From assembly GCA_021810175.1 (NCBI GenBank), contig JAJZJJ010000092.1:1-8533 (forward strand): a stretch of 8,533 nucleotides of DNA. Direction: 5' to 3'. The stretch's first letter is position 1. Every line of letters starts with the position of its first letter. The position numbers were made by a program, and so were the translations under genes. Positions 1-5,994 of the stretch are shown piece by piece. The notes under the pieces were generated by a model, which did no database searches, had not been told where the DNA came from, and worked only from the letters and a program-made list of their open reading frames with translations. The stretch comes from Acidobacteriota bacterium. GTDB taxonomy: Bacteria; Acidobacteriota; Terriglobia; Terriglobales; Acidobacteriaceae.

Positions 1-1193
1 TGCTGCTGGAGAGTTTTCCAGTGCACAAGCGCGGGCAGGCGATGGCGGTCTATGGGATGGGGATCATTGTGTCTCCGCTGATTGGGCCGCTGGTCGGTGG
101 ATGGATCACAGACAATTTCACATGGCGATGGATTTTTTATGTGAACGTACCGGTGGGGATTCTGGCGCTGGTGATGATCCATACATTTGTGCAGGATCCT
201 CCGTACCTGAAGAGGCAGAAGCGCGTGACCATGGATTACTGGGGGCTGGGCTTCCTTACGCTCGCGCTGACGACGATCCAGGTGGTGCTGGACAAAGGGC
301 AGGAGGCGGACTGGTTCGGTGCGGAGTGGGTGCGGTGGTTTGTCGTAATTGCGGTAGTGGCAGCGGCGGCGTTTATCGTACGGGAGCTGCGAACGGACAA
401 GCCGCTGGTAAACCTGAGGATATTGGCAAACAGGAATCTGGCGACGGGGACATTCCTGATAGGGCTGCTGGGCGTCATTATCTATGGCACGACGACGCTG
501 CTGCCGTTGTTTCTGCAGGATCTGATTGGCTACAACGCATATAACAGCGGACTGGCGGTTGCGCCGCGGGGCATTGGGGCGATGCTGTCGATGATATTGG
601 CGGCGCGGCTGATTACGTGGGTGGATGAACGGATACTGATTACGATTGGCATGGTGATCCGAGGGATTTCGCTGCTGATGCTGGGGCACCTGAATTTGTT
701 GGCTGGGATGGACAACGTCATGTGGCCGAATATAGTCAATGGATTTGCGAATGGATTCTTGTTCGTGCCGCTGACAACGATGACGGTGAAGACGCTGCCG
801 CGGGAGCTGATGGGAGCGGGGACGGGACTCTACAATCTGCTGCGAAACATGGGGGCGAGCTTTGGAATTTCGATGGTGACGACGTTGCTGGTGCGCGGGG
901 AACAATTACACCAGAACACGCTGGCGGCGCATCTGGCGGGAACGAATCCTATGTATATGGAGAGGCTGCATGCGCTGGCGCGGTATCTGAGCGTGCAGAG
1001 CGGCGCGGCTGGATTGCCGGAGGCGATGGGCGAGATTTACCGGAATCTGCTGCAGCAGGCGATGCTTTCCTCCTATATAGGCGATTTTCGATTGCTGGGT
1101 TACCTGAGCTTTTTGTGCATTCCGTTCCTGCTGTTGTTCCGTAACGAGAGCGGTTCGCGGCGGAAAAGGATGCAGGAAGCCGCGGTGGAATAG
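1..1193 (+). CDS. emrB: DHA2-family (EmrB/QacA-type) multidrug efflux MFS permease, 5'-truncated by window edge
   Basis: This is an inner-membrane, proton-driven drug exporter of the 14-helix DHA2 family. In Gram-negative bacteria such pumps usually work with an EmrA-type adaptor and a TolC-type outer-membrane channel; neither is in view. The reading frame is open from base 3 (LLESFPVHKRG), so the GTG at 21 is internal and not the start. By comparison with E. coli EmrB (about 510 residues) roughly 125 residues and four helices lie off the left edge. The visible 396 residues hold motif C of helix 5 (YGMGIIVSPLIGPLVGG, residues 17-33), then TWRWIFYVNVPVG (40-52). Further on come the EmrB-like LDKGQEADWF and WPNIVNGFANGFLFVPLTT, where E. 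coli EmrB has WPQFIQGFAVACFFMPLTT. I count about ten hydrophobic segments and a basic tail (SRRKRMQE). Family assignment is firm; the exact paralogue and substrate cannot be told from sequence. Confidence 0.93.
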   Translation, partial: LLESFPVHKRGQAMAVYGMGIIVSPLIGPLVGGWITDNFTWRWIFYVNVPVGILALVMIHTFVQDPPYLKRQKRVTMDYWGLGFLTLALTTIQVVLDKGQEADWFGAEWVRWFVVIAVVAAAAFIVRELRTDKPLVNLRILANRNLATGTFLIGLLGVIIYGTTTLLPLFLQDLIGYNAYNSGLAVAPRGIGAMLSMILAARLITWVDERILITIGMVIRGISLLMLGHLNLLAGMDNVMWPNIVNGFANGFLFVPLTTMTVKTLPRELMGAGTGLYNLLRNMGASFGISMVTTLLVRGEQLHQNTLAAHLAGTNPMYMERLHALARYLSVQSGAAGLPEAMGEIYRNLLQQAMLSSYIGDFRLLGYLSFLCIPFLLLFRNESGSRRKRMQEAAVE

Positions 1194-1241
1194 AGCAGGG
1201 CAGGATTGGGGCGGGGACCGCAAGCGGTGGTACTCTCCAAA

Positions 1242-2522
1242 ATGAATATGAAGTTTTTTCGAACGATCGGCGCGCTCGCAATGGGCCTGGCGCTTTGCAT
1301 TCCAGCGGCTCATGGCCAGTCGACGAAACTGTTTCAACCTTCGGCGAAGCAGATGCAGTCGATCCGGAAGATGCTGGCCGGAGAGAAGCCGCAAACCAAG
1401 ACAGCGGCAAAGCCGAGAACGCTGTTGCCGGCGCGGTTTGGCGGATGGGCGCGCGGAGCGGTGCGCGCGGTGAAGCCGGCCGCGGAGAATGCGGCCGCGC
1501 TGAAGGAATTCGGATTCAAGCGCGGCGAGGAGGCGGAGTACTCGCGCGGTGCCGACAAGGTTGCCGTGCGGGTGATGGAGTTTCCCGATGCGACGGGCGC
1601 GTACGGTGCGTTCACTATGTTGCGTACTTCGGGGACGAAGACGGTGCGGATTGGTCCGAAAGAGCCTGTGAAGGTTGCATCGAACAGCGGGAAGGACCAT
1701 GAGAAACCGCAGGCGGTTGTGCCGCCGCTGACCTATTTCAACGGGGCATACGCGGGAGATCACTTCCTGTTCTGGAAGGGCGATCTGCTGGTGGATGCGA
1801 CCTTTGCGCAGCCTGTAGAGGGCGAGATGGCGGAGACGCAGAGTCTGGAAGCCGCGTTGCCGCAGACGATGGGGACCAAGGGCATTGCTCCAGTGCTGCC
1901 GGAGCAGTTGCCGATGGAAGGGCTGGATGCAGGCAGTGTGCGCTATGCCATAGGGCCCGCGGGTTATCAGCAGGAGGGCGGCGTGCTGCCTTCCGCGGTG
2001 ATGGATTTCGACACCGACGCCGAAGTTGTGATGGCGCGCTATGGCAAGGGAACTCTGACGCTGATTTCGTATCCGACACCGGAGATTGCACAGGCGAGGG
2101 AAGCCGCGATTGCGAGTGTGCTGAAGAGCGGCGTGGTTCCGGGTCCGAAGGAGGCCGAGCGGGTCAAGCGTGCGGGTCCGCTGGTGGCGATGACGAGCGG
2201 CGGCTTCACGGGCGCGGAGGCTGATGCACTGCTCAAGCGCGTGCACTTTCAGGGCACGGTGTCGTTTGATCAACTAAAGCCAGAGGAGAGCGAAGTCGCG
2301 AAGACGGCGAAGCTGTTGGTTGGCATTGCGTCGCTGACTGTGATCCTGGGGCTGGCGGCGATTCTGCTGGGATTTTTCCTGGGCGGCGGCCGCGCGTTGT
2401 ATCGCGTGATGCGGGGGAAGCCGGCATCGAGCGTGACGGATGAAGAGTTCATTGCGCTGGATTTGAACAAGCCGCCAGCAGTCCGTGGTGAAACGGCCAG
2501 AGATAAGGCGGCGGGGGAGTAA
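1242..2522 (+). CDS. exported, C-terminally membrane-anchored protein resembling DUF6599 (unknown function)
   Basis: The function is unknown. I chose the ATG at 1242 (426 residues) over an upstream in-frame TTG at 1206 because it places a classical signal peptide at the N-terminus: MNMKFFRTIG, then a hydrophobic run ending PAAHG, with likely cleavage near residue 25. The ATG at 1248 is an equal alternative. A mature extracytoplasmic part follows (about 26-356). It has two similar-looking segments: EYSRGADKVAVRVMEFPDATGAYGAF (within 99-124) and VVMARYGKGTLTLISYPTPEIAQAR (262-286). A single transmembrane helix (about 358-382) and a cytoplasmic tail of about 44 residues end the protein, giving a type I topology. 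From memory it matches proteins of Acidobacteria and relatives annotated DUF6599; that label is moderately sure. It lies 48 bp after the efflux permease on the same strand, so cotranscription is possible. No strong Shine-Dalgarno is seen (GGTGG, 11 nt upstream). Confidence 0.85.
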   Translation: MNMKFFRTIGALAMGLALCIPAAHGQSTKLFQPSAKQMQSIRKMLAGEKPQTKTAAKPRTLLPARFGGWARGAVRAVKPAAENAAALKEFGFKRGEEAEYSRGADKVAVRVMEFPDATGAYGAFTMLRTSGTKTVRIGPKEPVKVASNSGKDHEKPQAVVPPLTYFNGAYAGDHFLFWKGDLLVDATFAQPVEGEMAETQSLEAALPQTMGTKGIAPVLPEQLPMEGLDAGSVRYAIGPAGYQQEGGVLPSAVMDFDTDAEVVMARYGKGTLTLISYPTPEIAQAREAAIASVLKSGVVPGPKEAERVKRAGPLVAMTSGGFTGAEADALLKRVHFQGTVSFDQLKPEESEVAKTAKLLVGIASLTVILGLAAILLGFFLGGGRALYRVMRGKPASSVTDEEFIALDLNKPPAVRGETARDKAAGE

Positions 2523-2736
2523 GCGGCGAGGGCCGGGCAGATTCGAGTGGAGTGGTCCGTGAATTGCACACGATTCAGTGCAGGCGGAGGGCTAAGCAGT
2601 GTTCTTTGAGGCGGGTAGCGCTGGAATCGCGCAAGTGTGAAGCGAACAAAAGGAGAAAACCAAGCGTAGGATCAAGGAATATACCGTCTCCGTAAGTGTA
2701 AACAAATCAGCGTGTTGCAAATGCCGGGATTTTACC

Positions 2737-2765
2737 TTGACACTGATTTGGCCCGCCCATAGTAT
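2737..2765 (+). promoter_or_regulatory. sigma70-type promoter
   Basis: The -35 box TTGACA (2737-2742) matches the consensus at all six positions. After exactly 17 bp comes TAGTAT (2760-2765), which matches TATAAT at the two leading and two final positions. Transcription is expected to begin near 2772. Only about 60 nt separate that point from the intrinsic terminator stem at 2824, and about 163 nt separate it from the M13 peptidase ATG at 2935. An 8-bp inverted repeat (CAAATCAG 2703-2710, CTGATTTG 2743-2750) has one arm just after the -35 box, so a regulator could bind there. Family-level sigma factor preferences of this organism are assumed, not shown. Confidence 0.6.
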
Positions 2766-2782
2766 TTCGCCAGAAAGTTCTG

Positions 2783-2821
2783 ATGGTTTTGCCTCCGTTG
2801 GAACTATTCTCCCTAAAGTGA
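2783..2821 (+). CDS. possible 12-residue leader peptide (MVLPPLELFSLK)
   Basis: An ATG at 2783, about 11 nt after the predicted transcription start, opens a frame of 12 codons and a TGA at 2819-2821. Four of the 12 residues are leucine and two adjacent ones are proline. The stop lies two bases before the terminator stem at 2824, so a ribosome sitting on it would cover the stem's 5' arm. There is no convincing Shine-Dalgarno (only AGAAAG about 7 nt upstream), and open frames of this length are common by chance. It is recorded because of its position, not because translation is evident. Confidence 0.15.
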   Translation: MVLPPLELFSLK

Positions 2822-2823
2822 AG

Positions 2824-2858
2824 AGGCCGCCCTGTTGCCGGGCGGCCTTTTCCTTTTT
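2824..2858 (+). terminator. strong intrinsic (Rho-independent) terminator
   Basis: AGGCCGCCC (2824-2832) and GGGCGGCCT (2840-2848) form a perfect 9-bp GC-rich stem with a 7-nt loop. The T-rich tract TTTTCCTTTTT (2848-2858) follows directly. The minus strand lacks a comparable T-run, so it works for plus-strand transcripts. It stands about 300 bp after the DUF6599-like gene and 76 bp before the M13 peptidase, so it could end readthrough from the first, end a short transcript from the promoter at 2737, or attenuate the second. Confidence 0.85.
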
Positions 2859-2890
2859 GTAGGGTGTTTTTTCAGGGATTTACGGGTTTT

Positions 2891-2920
2891 ATGGCGGTTG
2901 TTTTTGGGATAGGCCGCCAT
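2891..2920 (+). promoter_or_regulatory. hairpin next to the ribosome binding site of the M13 peptidase gene
   Basis: ATGGCGG (2891-2897) and CCGCCAT (2914-2920) are perfectly complementary over 7 bp with a 16-nt loop. The Shine-Dalgarno-like GGGAGAG (2921-2927) begins at the next base and lies 7 nt from the ATG at 2935. Wobble pairs of the TTT at 2888-2890 with GGG at 2921-2923 could extend the stem into the ribosome binding site. The 3' arm also contains AGGCCGCC (2911-2918), a copy of the terminator's 5' arm. Regulation is inference. Confidence 0.35.
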
Positions 2921-2934
2921 GGGAGAGACGACGA

Positions 2935-4974
2935 ATGAAACTTCTGCGAGTAGTGGCTGTTTCTGTTCTCTTTTTTGCGCCGGCATTGGTGGCGCAGACG
3001 ACGCATGGGGTGGCGCTGGATCATATCGATCATGCGGTGAAGCCGGGCGACAACTTTTACCAGTATGCGAACGGCGCATGGATGGAGAAGACTGTGATTC
3101 CTCCGGACCGCGTGGCGGTGGGTGGATTTTCGATTGTGATGGACCGCACGAACAAGCGTGTGGCCGGGATCATTGAGAGCGCCGAGAAGGCGAATGCGGC
3201 GTCCGGAACGAACGAGCGGAAGATTGCAGACCTGTACCACTCGTACATGGACACAAATGCCATTGACGCCGAAGGGCTGAAGCCACTGCAGCCGATGATG
3301 GAGCAGATTGCCGCGATCCATACGCGAGAGCAACTGGCGCGCGTGCTGGGCGAGACGCTGCGGGCGGATGTGGACCCGATGAACAACACGAATTTTCACA
3401 CGTTGAATTTGTTTGGGTTGTGGGTGGGACCGGACTTCAACGATTCGGCGCACTACACGGCGTACCTGCTGCAGGGCGGATTGGTGCTGGCGAATCGCGC
3501 GTACTACCTGGATGCTTCAGCGTCCATGGAGAAGATTCGGGAGGCATACCAGCGACACATCGCGACGATGTTTACGCTGGCGGGATTTGACGATGCGGCG
3601 GAGCGCGCGGCGCGGGTGTATGCGCTGGAGGACGCGATTGCTAAGGTGCAATGGTCGCTGGCGGAGAACGAGAACATTCACAAGGCGAACAATCCGTGGA
3701 CGCTGAAGGATTTTGAGGCGAAGGCTCCGGGGCTGAACTGGAAGACGTACTTTGAGGCGGCGGACCTTGGGCATCAGCGGTCGTTTATTGTGTGGGAGCC
3801 GTCGGCATTTGCGGGCGAAGCGGCGCTGGTGGCGAAGACGCCGCTGGCGACGTGGAAGGACTGGCTGCGCTTTCACCTGATTGAGGAGAATGCGAGCGCG
3901 CTGCCGCACAAGATGGCGGCGGAGGAGTTCGACTTTTTTGGGCGGACGGTTTACGGGCAGCAGGAGCAGAGACCGAGGAGCCAGCGCGGGGTGATGCTGG
4001 TGAACGCCGTTCTGGGTGATGCGGTGGGCCAGATTTACGCGCGGAAGTATTTCCCCGCGGCGGAGAAAGCAAAGGTGCAGGCGCTGGTGGAGAACCTGAT
4101 CGCGGTATATCACAAGCGGCTGGAGGCAAATACGTGGCTGGCGCCTTCGACGAAGGCCGAGGCGATCAAGAAGCTGGGGACTCTACGGGTTGGCGTGGGG
4201 TATCCGGACACATGGCGGAGCTATGCAGGGTTGGAGATCAAGCGGGACGATTTGATGGGGAACCTGATGCGGGCGAGCCTGTTTGATTATCACTATGAAT
4301 TGTCGCGGATTGGGACGCCGGTGAATCGCAGCGAGTGGTCGATGGAGCCGCAGACGGTGAATGCGGTGAATCTTCCGCTGGATAACGGGTTGAATTTTCC
4401 GGCAGCGATTCTGCAGCCGCCGTTCTATGATCCGAAGGCGCCGGATGCATTTAACTATGGTGCGATCGGGTCGGTGATCGGGCACGAGATTTCGCACACC
4501 TTTGATGAAGAAGGATCGACGTTTGACGCCGAAGGACAGGTGCGGAACTGGTGGACTCCGGCAGACCGGGCGCATTTTGAGAAGGTGACGGCGGAGCTGG
4601 CGAGGCAGTATGACCAGTACGAGCCGTTCCCGGGCGTGTTTGTGAACGGCAAGCAAACGATCAACGAGGACATTGCCGACCTGGCGGGTCTGAGGGATGC
4701 ATATGAGGCGTATCACCTGTCACTGAAGGGCAAGAAGGCACCGGTGGTGGATGGCCTGACCGGAGACCAGCAGTTCTTCCTGGCGTTTGCGCAAAACTGG
4801 GCGACGAAGATGCGCCCCGGGGCGCTGCGGGCGCAGATTGTGAATGATCCCCATGCGCCAGCCATGTACCGGGCGGAGACGGTGCGGAATATCAACGCAT
4901 GGTACAAGGCGTTTGATGTGAAGCCGGGAGACAAGCTGTATCTGCCGCCGGACAAGCGAGTGCGCATCTGGTAG
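2935..4974 (+). CDS. exported M13-family zinc metallopeptidase (neprilysin/PepO-like)
   Basis: This is a zinc endopeptidase that should cleave oligopeptides outside the cytoplasm. The signal peptide is MKLLRVVAVSVLFFAPALVA, with likely cleavage at 20/21. The N-terminal M13 domain opens with VKPGDNFYQYANGAW (the bacterial form of PCDDFYxYANGxW) and the catalytic domain covers about 475-679. Zinc ligands are H517 and H521 in HEISH and E578 in NEDIADLAGL; E518 is the general base and D582 the supporting acid. H640 and R646 (HAPAMYR) correspond to neprilysin H711 and R717. The length of 679 fits the family. It differs in two ways. The substrate-binding NAxY motif reads N476-A-V-N479, and the protein contains no cysteine at all: the usual C-terminal CxxW is VRIW. 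The start is supported by GGGAGAG 7 nt upstream. It is transcribed alone, with a terminator behind it. Its physiological substrate is unknown. Confidence 0.96.
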   Translation: MKLLRVVAVSVLFFAPALVAQTTHGVALDHIDHAVKPGDNFYQYANGAWMEKTVIPPDRVAVGGFSIVMDRTNKRVAGIIESAEKANAASGTNERKIADLYHSYMDTNAIDAEGLKPLQPMMEQIAAIHTREQLARVLGETLRADVDPMNNTNFHTLNLFGLWVGPDFNDSAHYTAYLLQGGLVLANRAYYLDASASMEKIREAYQRHIATMFTLAGFDDAAERAARVYALEDAIAKVQWSLAENENIHKANNPWTLKDFEAKAPGLNWKTYFEAADLGHQRSFIVWEPSAFAGEAALVAKTPLATWKDWLRFHLIEENASALPHKMAAEEFDFFGRTVYGQQEQRPRSQRGVMLVNAVLGDAVGQIYARKYFPAAEKAKVQALVENLIAVYHKRLEANTWLAPSTKAEAIKKLGTLRVGVGYPDTWRSYAGLEIKRDDLMGNLMRASLFDYHYELSRIGTPVNRSEWSMEPQTVNAVNLPLDNGLNFPAAILQPPFYDPKAPDAFNYGAIGSVIGHEISHTFDEEGSTFDAEGQVRNWWTPADRAHFEKVTAELARQYDQYEPFPGVFVNGKQTINEDIADLAGLRDAYEAYHLSLKGKKAPVVDGLTGDQQFFLAFAQNWATKMRPGALRAQIVNDPHAPAMYRAETVRNINAWYKAFDVKPGDKLYLPPDKRVRIW

Positions 4975-4979
4975 ATGTC

Positions 4980-4999
4980 GCGCGGCCAGCGAACCGCGC
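4980..4999 (+). repeat. short GC-rich inverted repeat just after the M13 peptidase stop
   Basis: GCGCGG (4980-4985) and CCGCGC (4994-4999) can form a 6-bp hairpin with an 8-nt loop, 5 bases after the stop codon. No T-run follows, so it is not an intrinsic terminator on its own. It may protect the 3' end of the transcript or simply be chance in GC-rich DNA. Confidence 0.25.
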
Positions 5000-5085
5000 C
5001 CGTTGCGCACTTTGCAGTCTCTCGTTGGCCCGGTGCGTGAGGGGTGTCCGCAGCTTCGCGCACTACTTTATGAGTGAGCAGGGAA

Positions 5086-5117
5086 GAAAGCCACTCGGAG
5101 GCGGGTGGCTTTTTCTT
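5086..5117 (+). terminator. intrinsic terminator after the M13 peptidase gene
   Basis: AAAGCCAC (5087-5094) pairs with GTGGCTTT (5105-5112). The stem extends inward by a T-G wobble and a C-G pair, giving about 10 bp and a 6-nt loop. A run TTTTTCTTT follows the stem. It lies 112 bp after the peptidase stop and 78 bp before the next start codon, so the two plus-strand genes appear to be separate transcription units. Confidence 0.8.
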
Positions 5118-5182
5118 TGGCGCAAAGTAAGGATGCGGAATTTCACCGGCGCCGGCGCGAAGGGCGCTGTGCACAGCGGATC

Positions 5183-5189
5183 AGGGAGG
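5183..5189 (+). promoter_or_regulatory. Shine-Dalgarno that fixes the start of the DUF1295/ICMT-like gene
   Basis: AGGGAGG is close to the anti-16S consensus and lies 5 nt before the ATG at 5195. This argues against the in-frame GTG at 5105, which would add 30 arginine-rich residues and is itself the first base of the terminator's 3' arm. Confidence 0.75.
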
Positions 5190-5194
5190 TGGTG

Positions 5195-5905
5195 ATGGCT
5201 TCGGATTCGGTACAGCAGAAGATGTATGGGTTGAAGACGGCGAGCAGGGCGCAGCGCGTGGTGCTGGCTGTGTGCGGGTTGACGTGGCTCGCCGTGGCGT
5301 GGTGGCTGCTGATAGCGGGCGGTATCGGCCAGGCGGGAGTTTGGTTTGGACAGAGCTGGCAAGCGGGGAATCCTGCGCGGCGATGGATACTGGCGATTTG
5401 TCTGACGGTGGATTGCCTTCGTCTATTGCTGACAGAGTTTGTGTTTCTGAAGCGTGGAGTGAGCTGGAAGGAAGTCTTTACGGTTGCGCCCTGGCTGCTG
5501 GTTATCTTTCTGTTGCTGGTTTTAACCGGCGGCAGGAATCAGCACGGGGCCGGCGCAGGGCTGGTCATCGGGGTGGTACTGTTTGCTTTTGGCTCGTGGA
5601 TGCATACGCAGTCCGAATGGACCCGGCATGTGTGGAAAGAACAGCCGAAGCATCGTGGGCGGCTATACACGGGGAGTTGGTTCCGGTACACGCGGCACCC
5701 GAATTATCTGGGCGATCTGATCTTGTTTTCAGGGCTTTGCCTGATGACCGGGGTGTGGGTGAGCGCAGCGATTCCGGTGGTGATGCTGGCGGGTTTTGTG
5801 TTTGTGAATGTTCCGATGCTGGATGCGCATCTGCGCGGGCACTACGGGCAGGAATTTGAAAAGTATGCACGACGGACGAAGAAGCTGATTCCGTTTGTGT
5901 ATTGA
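5195..5905 (+). CDS. integral membrane protein, DUF1295 / isoprenylcysteine carboxyl methyltransferase-like family
   Basis: This is a polytopic membrane protein of 236 residues with about six hydrophobic helices (roughly 22-42, 64-86, 96-112, 118-138, 174-190 and 191-207). The diagnostic part is GSWFRYTRHPNYLGDLILFSG (within 160-180). Its RHPNYLG (167-173), with the later E220-F-E-K-Y and RRTKKLIPF, is the S-adenosylmethionine-binding and active-site pattern of the ICMT/PEMT and DUF1295 (steroid 5-alpha-reductase-like) superfamily. A methyl transfer or a reduction on a lipid-like substrate would be typical, but the substrate cannot be assigned. The ATG at 5195 is preferred over the upstream GTG at 5105 because AGGGAGG (5183-5189) lies 5 nt before it, and because the upstream part would run through the preceding terminator. 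It converges on kbl, and no operon partner is visible. Confidence 0.85.
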   Translation: MASDSVQQKMYGLKTASRAQRVVLAVCGLTWLAVAWWLLIAGGIGQAGVWFGQSWQAGNPARRWILAICLTVDCLRLLLTEFVFLKRGVSWKEVFTVAPWLLVIFLLLVLTGGRNQHGAGAGLVIGVVLFAFGSWMHTQSEWTRHVWKEQPKHRGRLYTGSWFRYTRHPNYLGDLILFSGLCLMTGVWVSAAIPVVMLAGFVFVNVPMLDAHLRGHYGQEFEKYARRTKKLIPFVY

Positions 5906-5937
5906 GGGACTGGTCTCACCCCGCGTTGGACTCTCAG

Positions 5938-5972
5938 CCCACTCAAGCCAGCAAACAGCTGGCTTGAATGGG
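5938..5972. terminator. hairpin between convergent genes, probable bidirectional terminator
   Basis: TCAAGCCAGC (5943-5952) and GCTGGCTTGA (5958-5967) are perfectly complementary with a 5-nt loop. After one C/A mismatch the stem continues with CCCA (5938-5941) and TGGG (5969-5972), giving 14 pairs. It sits between the stop of the ICMT-like gene (5905) and the stop of kbl (5995). Neither side has a true T-run, so it may act as a transcript-end stabiliser as much as a terminator. Confidence 0.6.
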
Positions 5973-5994
5973 ACATCCCGGCGTGTGGTTGTGA

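Larger units (their letters stand above)
2772..2858 (+). ncRNA. candidate small transcript (sRNA or attenuated leader), about 85 nt
   Basis: A strong promoter predicted to start near 2772 and a strong intrinsic terminator ending near 2858 bracket a piece with no ordinary gene, which is the layout of a free-standing sRNA. It does not match the SRP RNA, 6S RNA or tmRNA patterns I know. The alternative is a conditional terminator in the leader of the M13 peptidase gene 76 nt further on. The sequence alone cannot choose between these two readings, and the ends given are inferred. Confidence 0.35.
2523..2934 (+). other. 412-bp intergenic region containing promoter, terminator and leader of the M13 peptidase gene
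   Basis: Nothing recognisable is seen in the first 180 bases apart from an orphan AGGAGA at 2651-2656 that no start codon follows at a useful distance. From 2703 onward the region becomes dense. It holds an 8-bp inverted repeat (2703-2710 and 2743-2750), a strong promoter (2737-2765), a small palindrome at the expected start point (2771-2782), a 12-codon open frame (2783-2821), an intrinsic terminator (2824-2858), a second hairpin (2891-2920) and a good ribosome binding site (2921-2927). No protein-coding gene of ordinary size is supported on either strand. Confidence 0.7.

Noticed and set aside
1206..1241. TTG start for the DUF6599-like protein
   Set aside because: It would put 12 residues ahead of a normal signal peptide. 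The AGGG 5 nt before it is a fair ribosome site, so this is a preference and not a proof.
906..2273. 455-codon open frame on the minus strand
   Set aside because: It lies antisense across the efflux permease end and most of the DUF6599-like gene. Its product is rich in Arg, His, Leu and Gln without any domain or hydrophobic pattern, as expected for a shadow in GC-rich DNA.
2566..2583. Inverted repeat TGCAC / GTGCA
   Set aside because: Five-base arms with an 8-nt spacer are expected by chance, and there is no promoter or gene start nearby.
2872..3453. 193-codon minus-strand frame over the M13 peptidase start
   Set aside because: It is an Arg/His-rich antisense shadow. It overlaps the peptidase signal peptide and N-terminal domain, which are clearly real.
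5105..5194. GTG start giving 30 extra residues on the ICMT-like protein
   Set aside because: The extra part is arginine-rich, begins inside the previous terminator and lacks a ribosome site. The ATG at 5195 has AGGGAGG 5 nt upstream.
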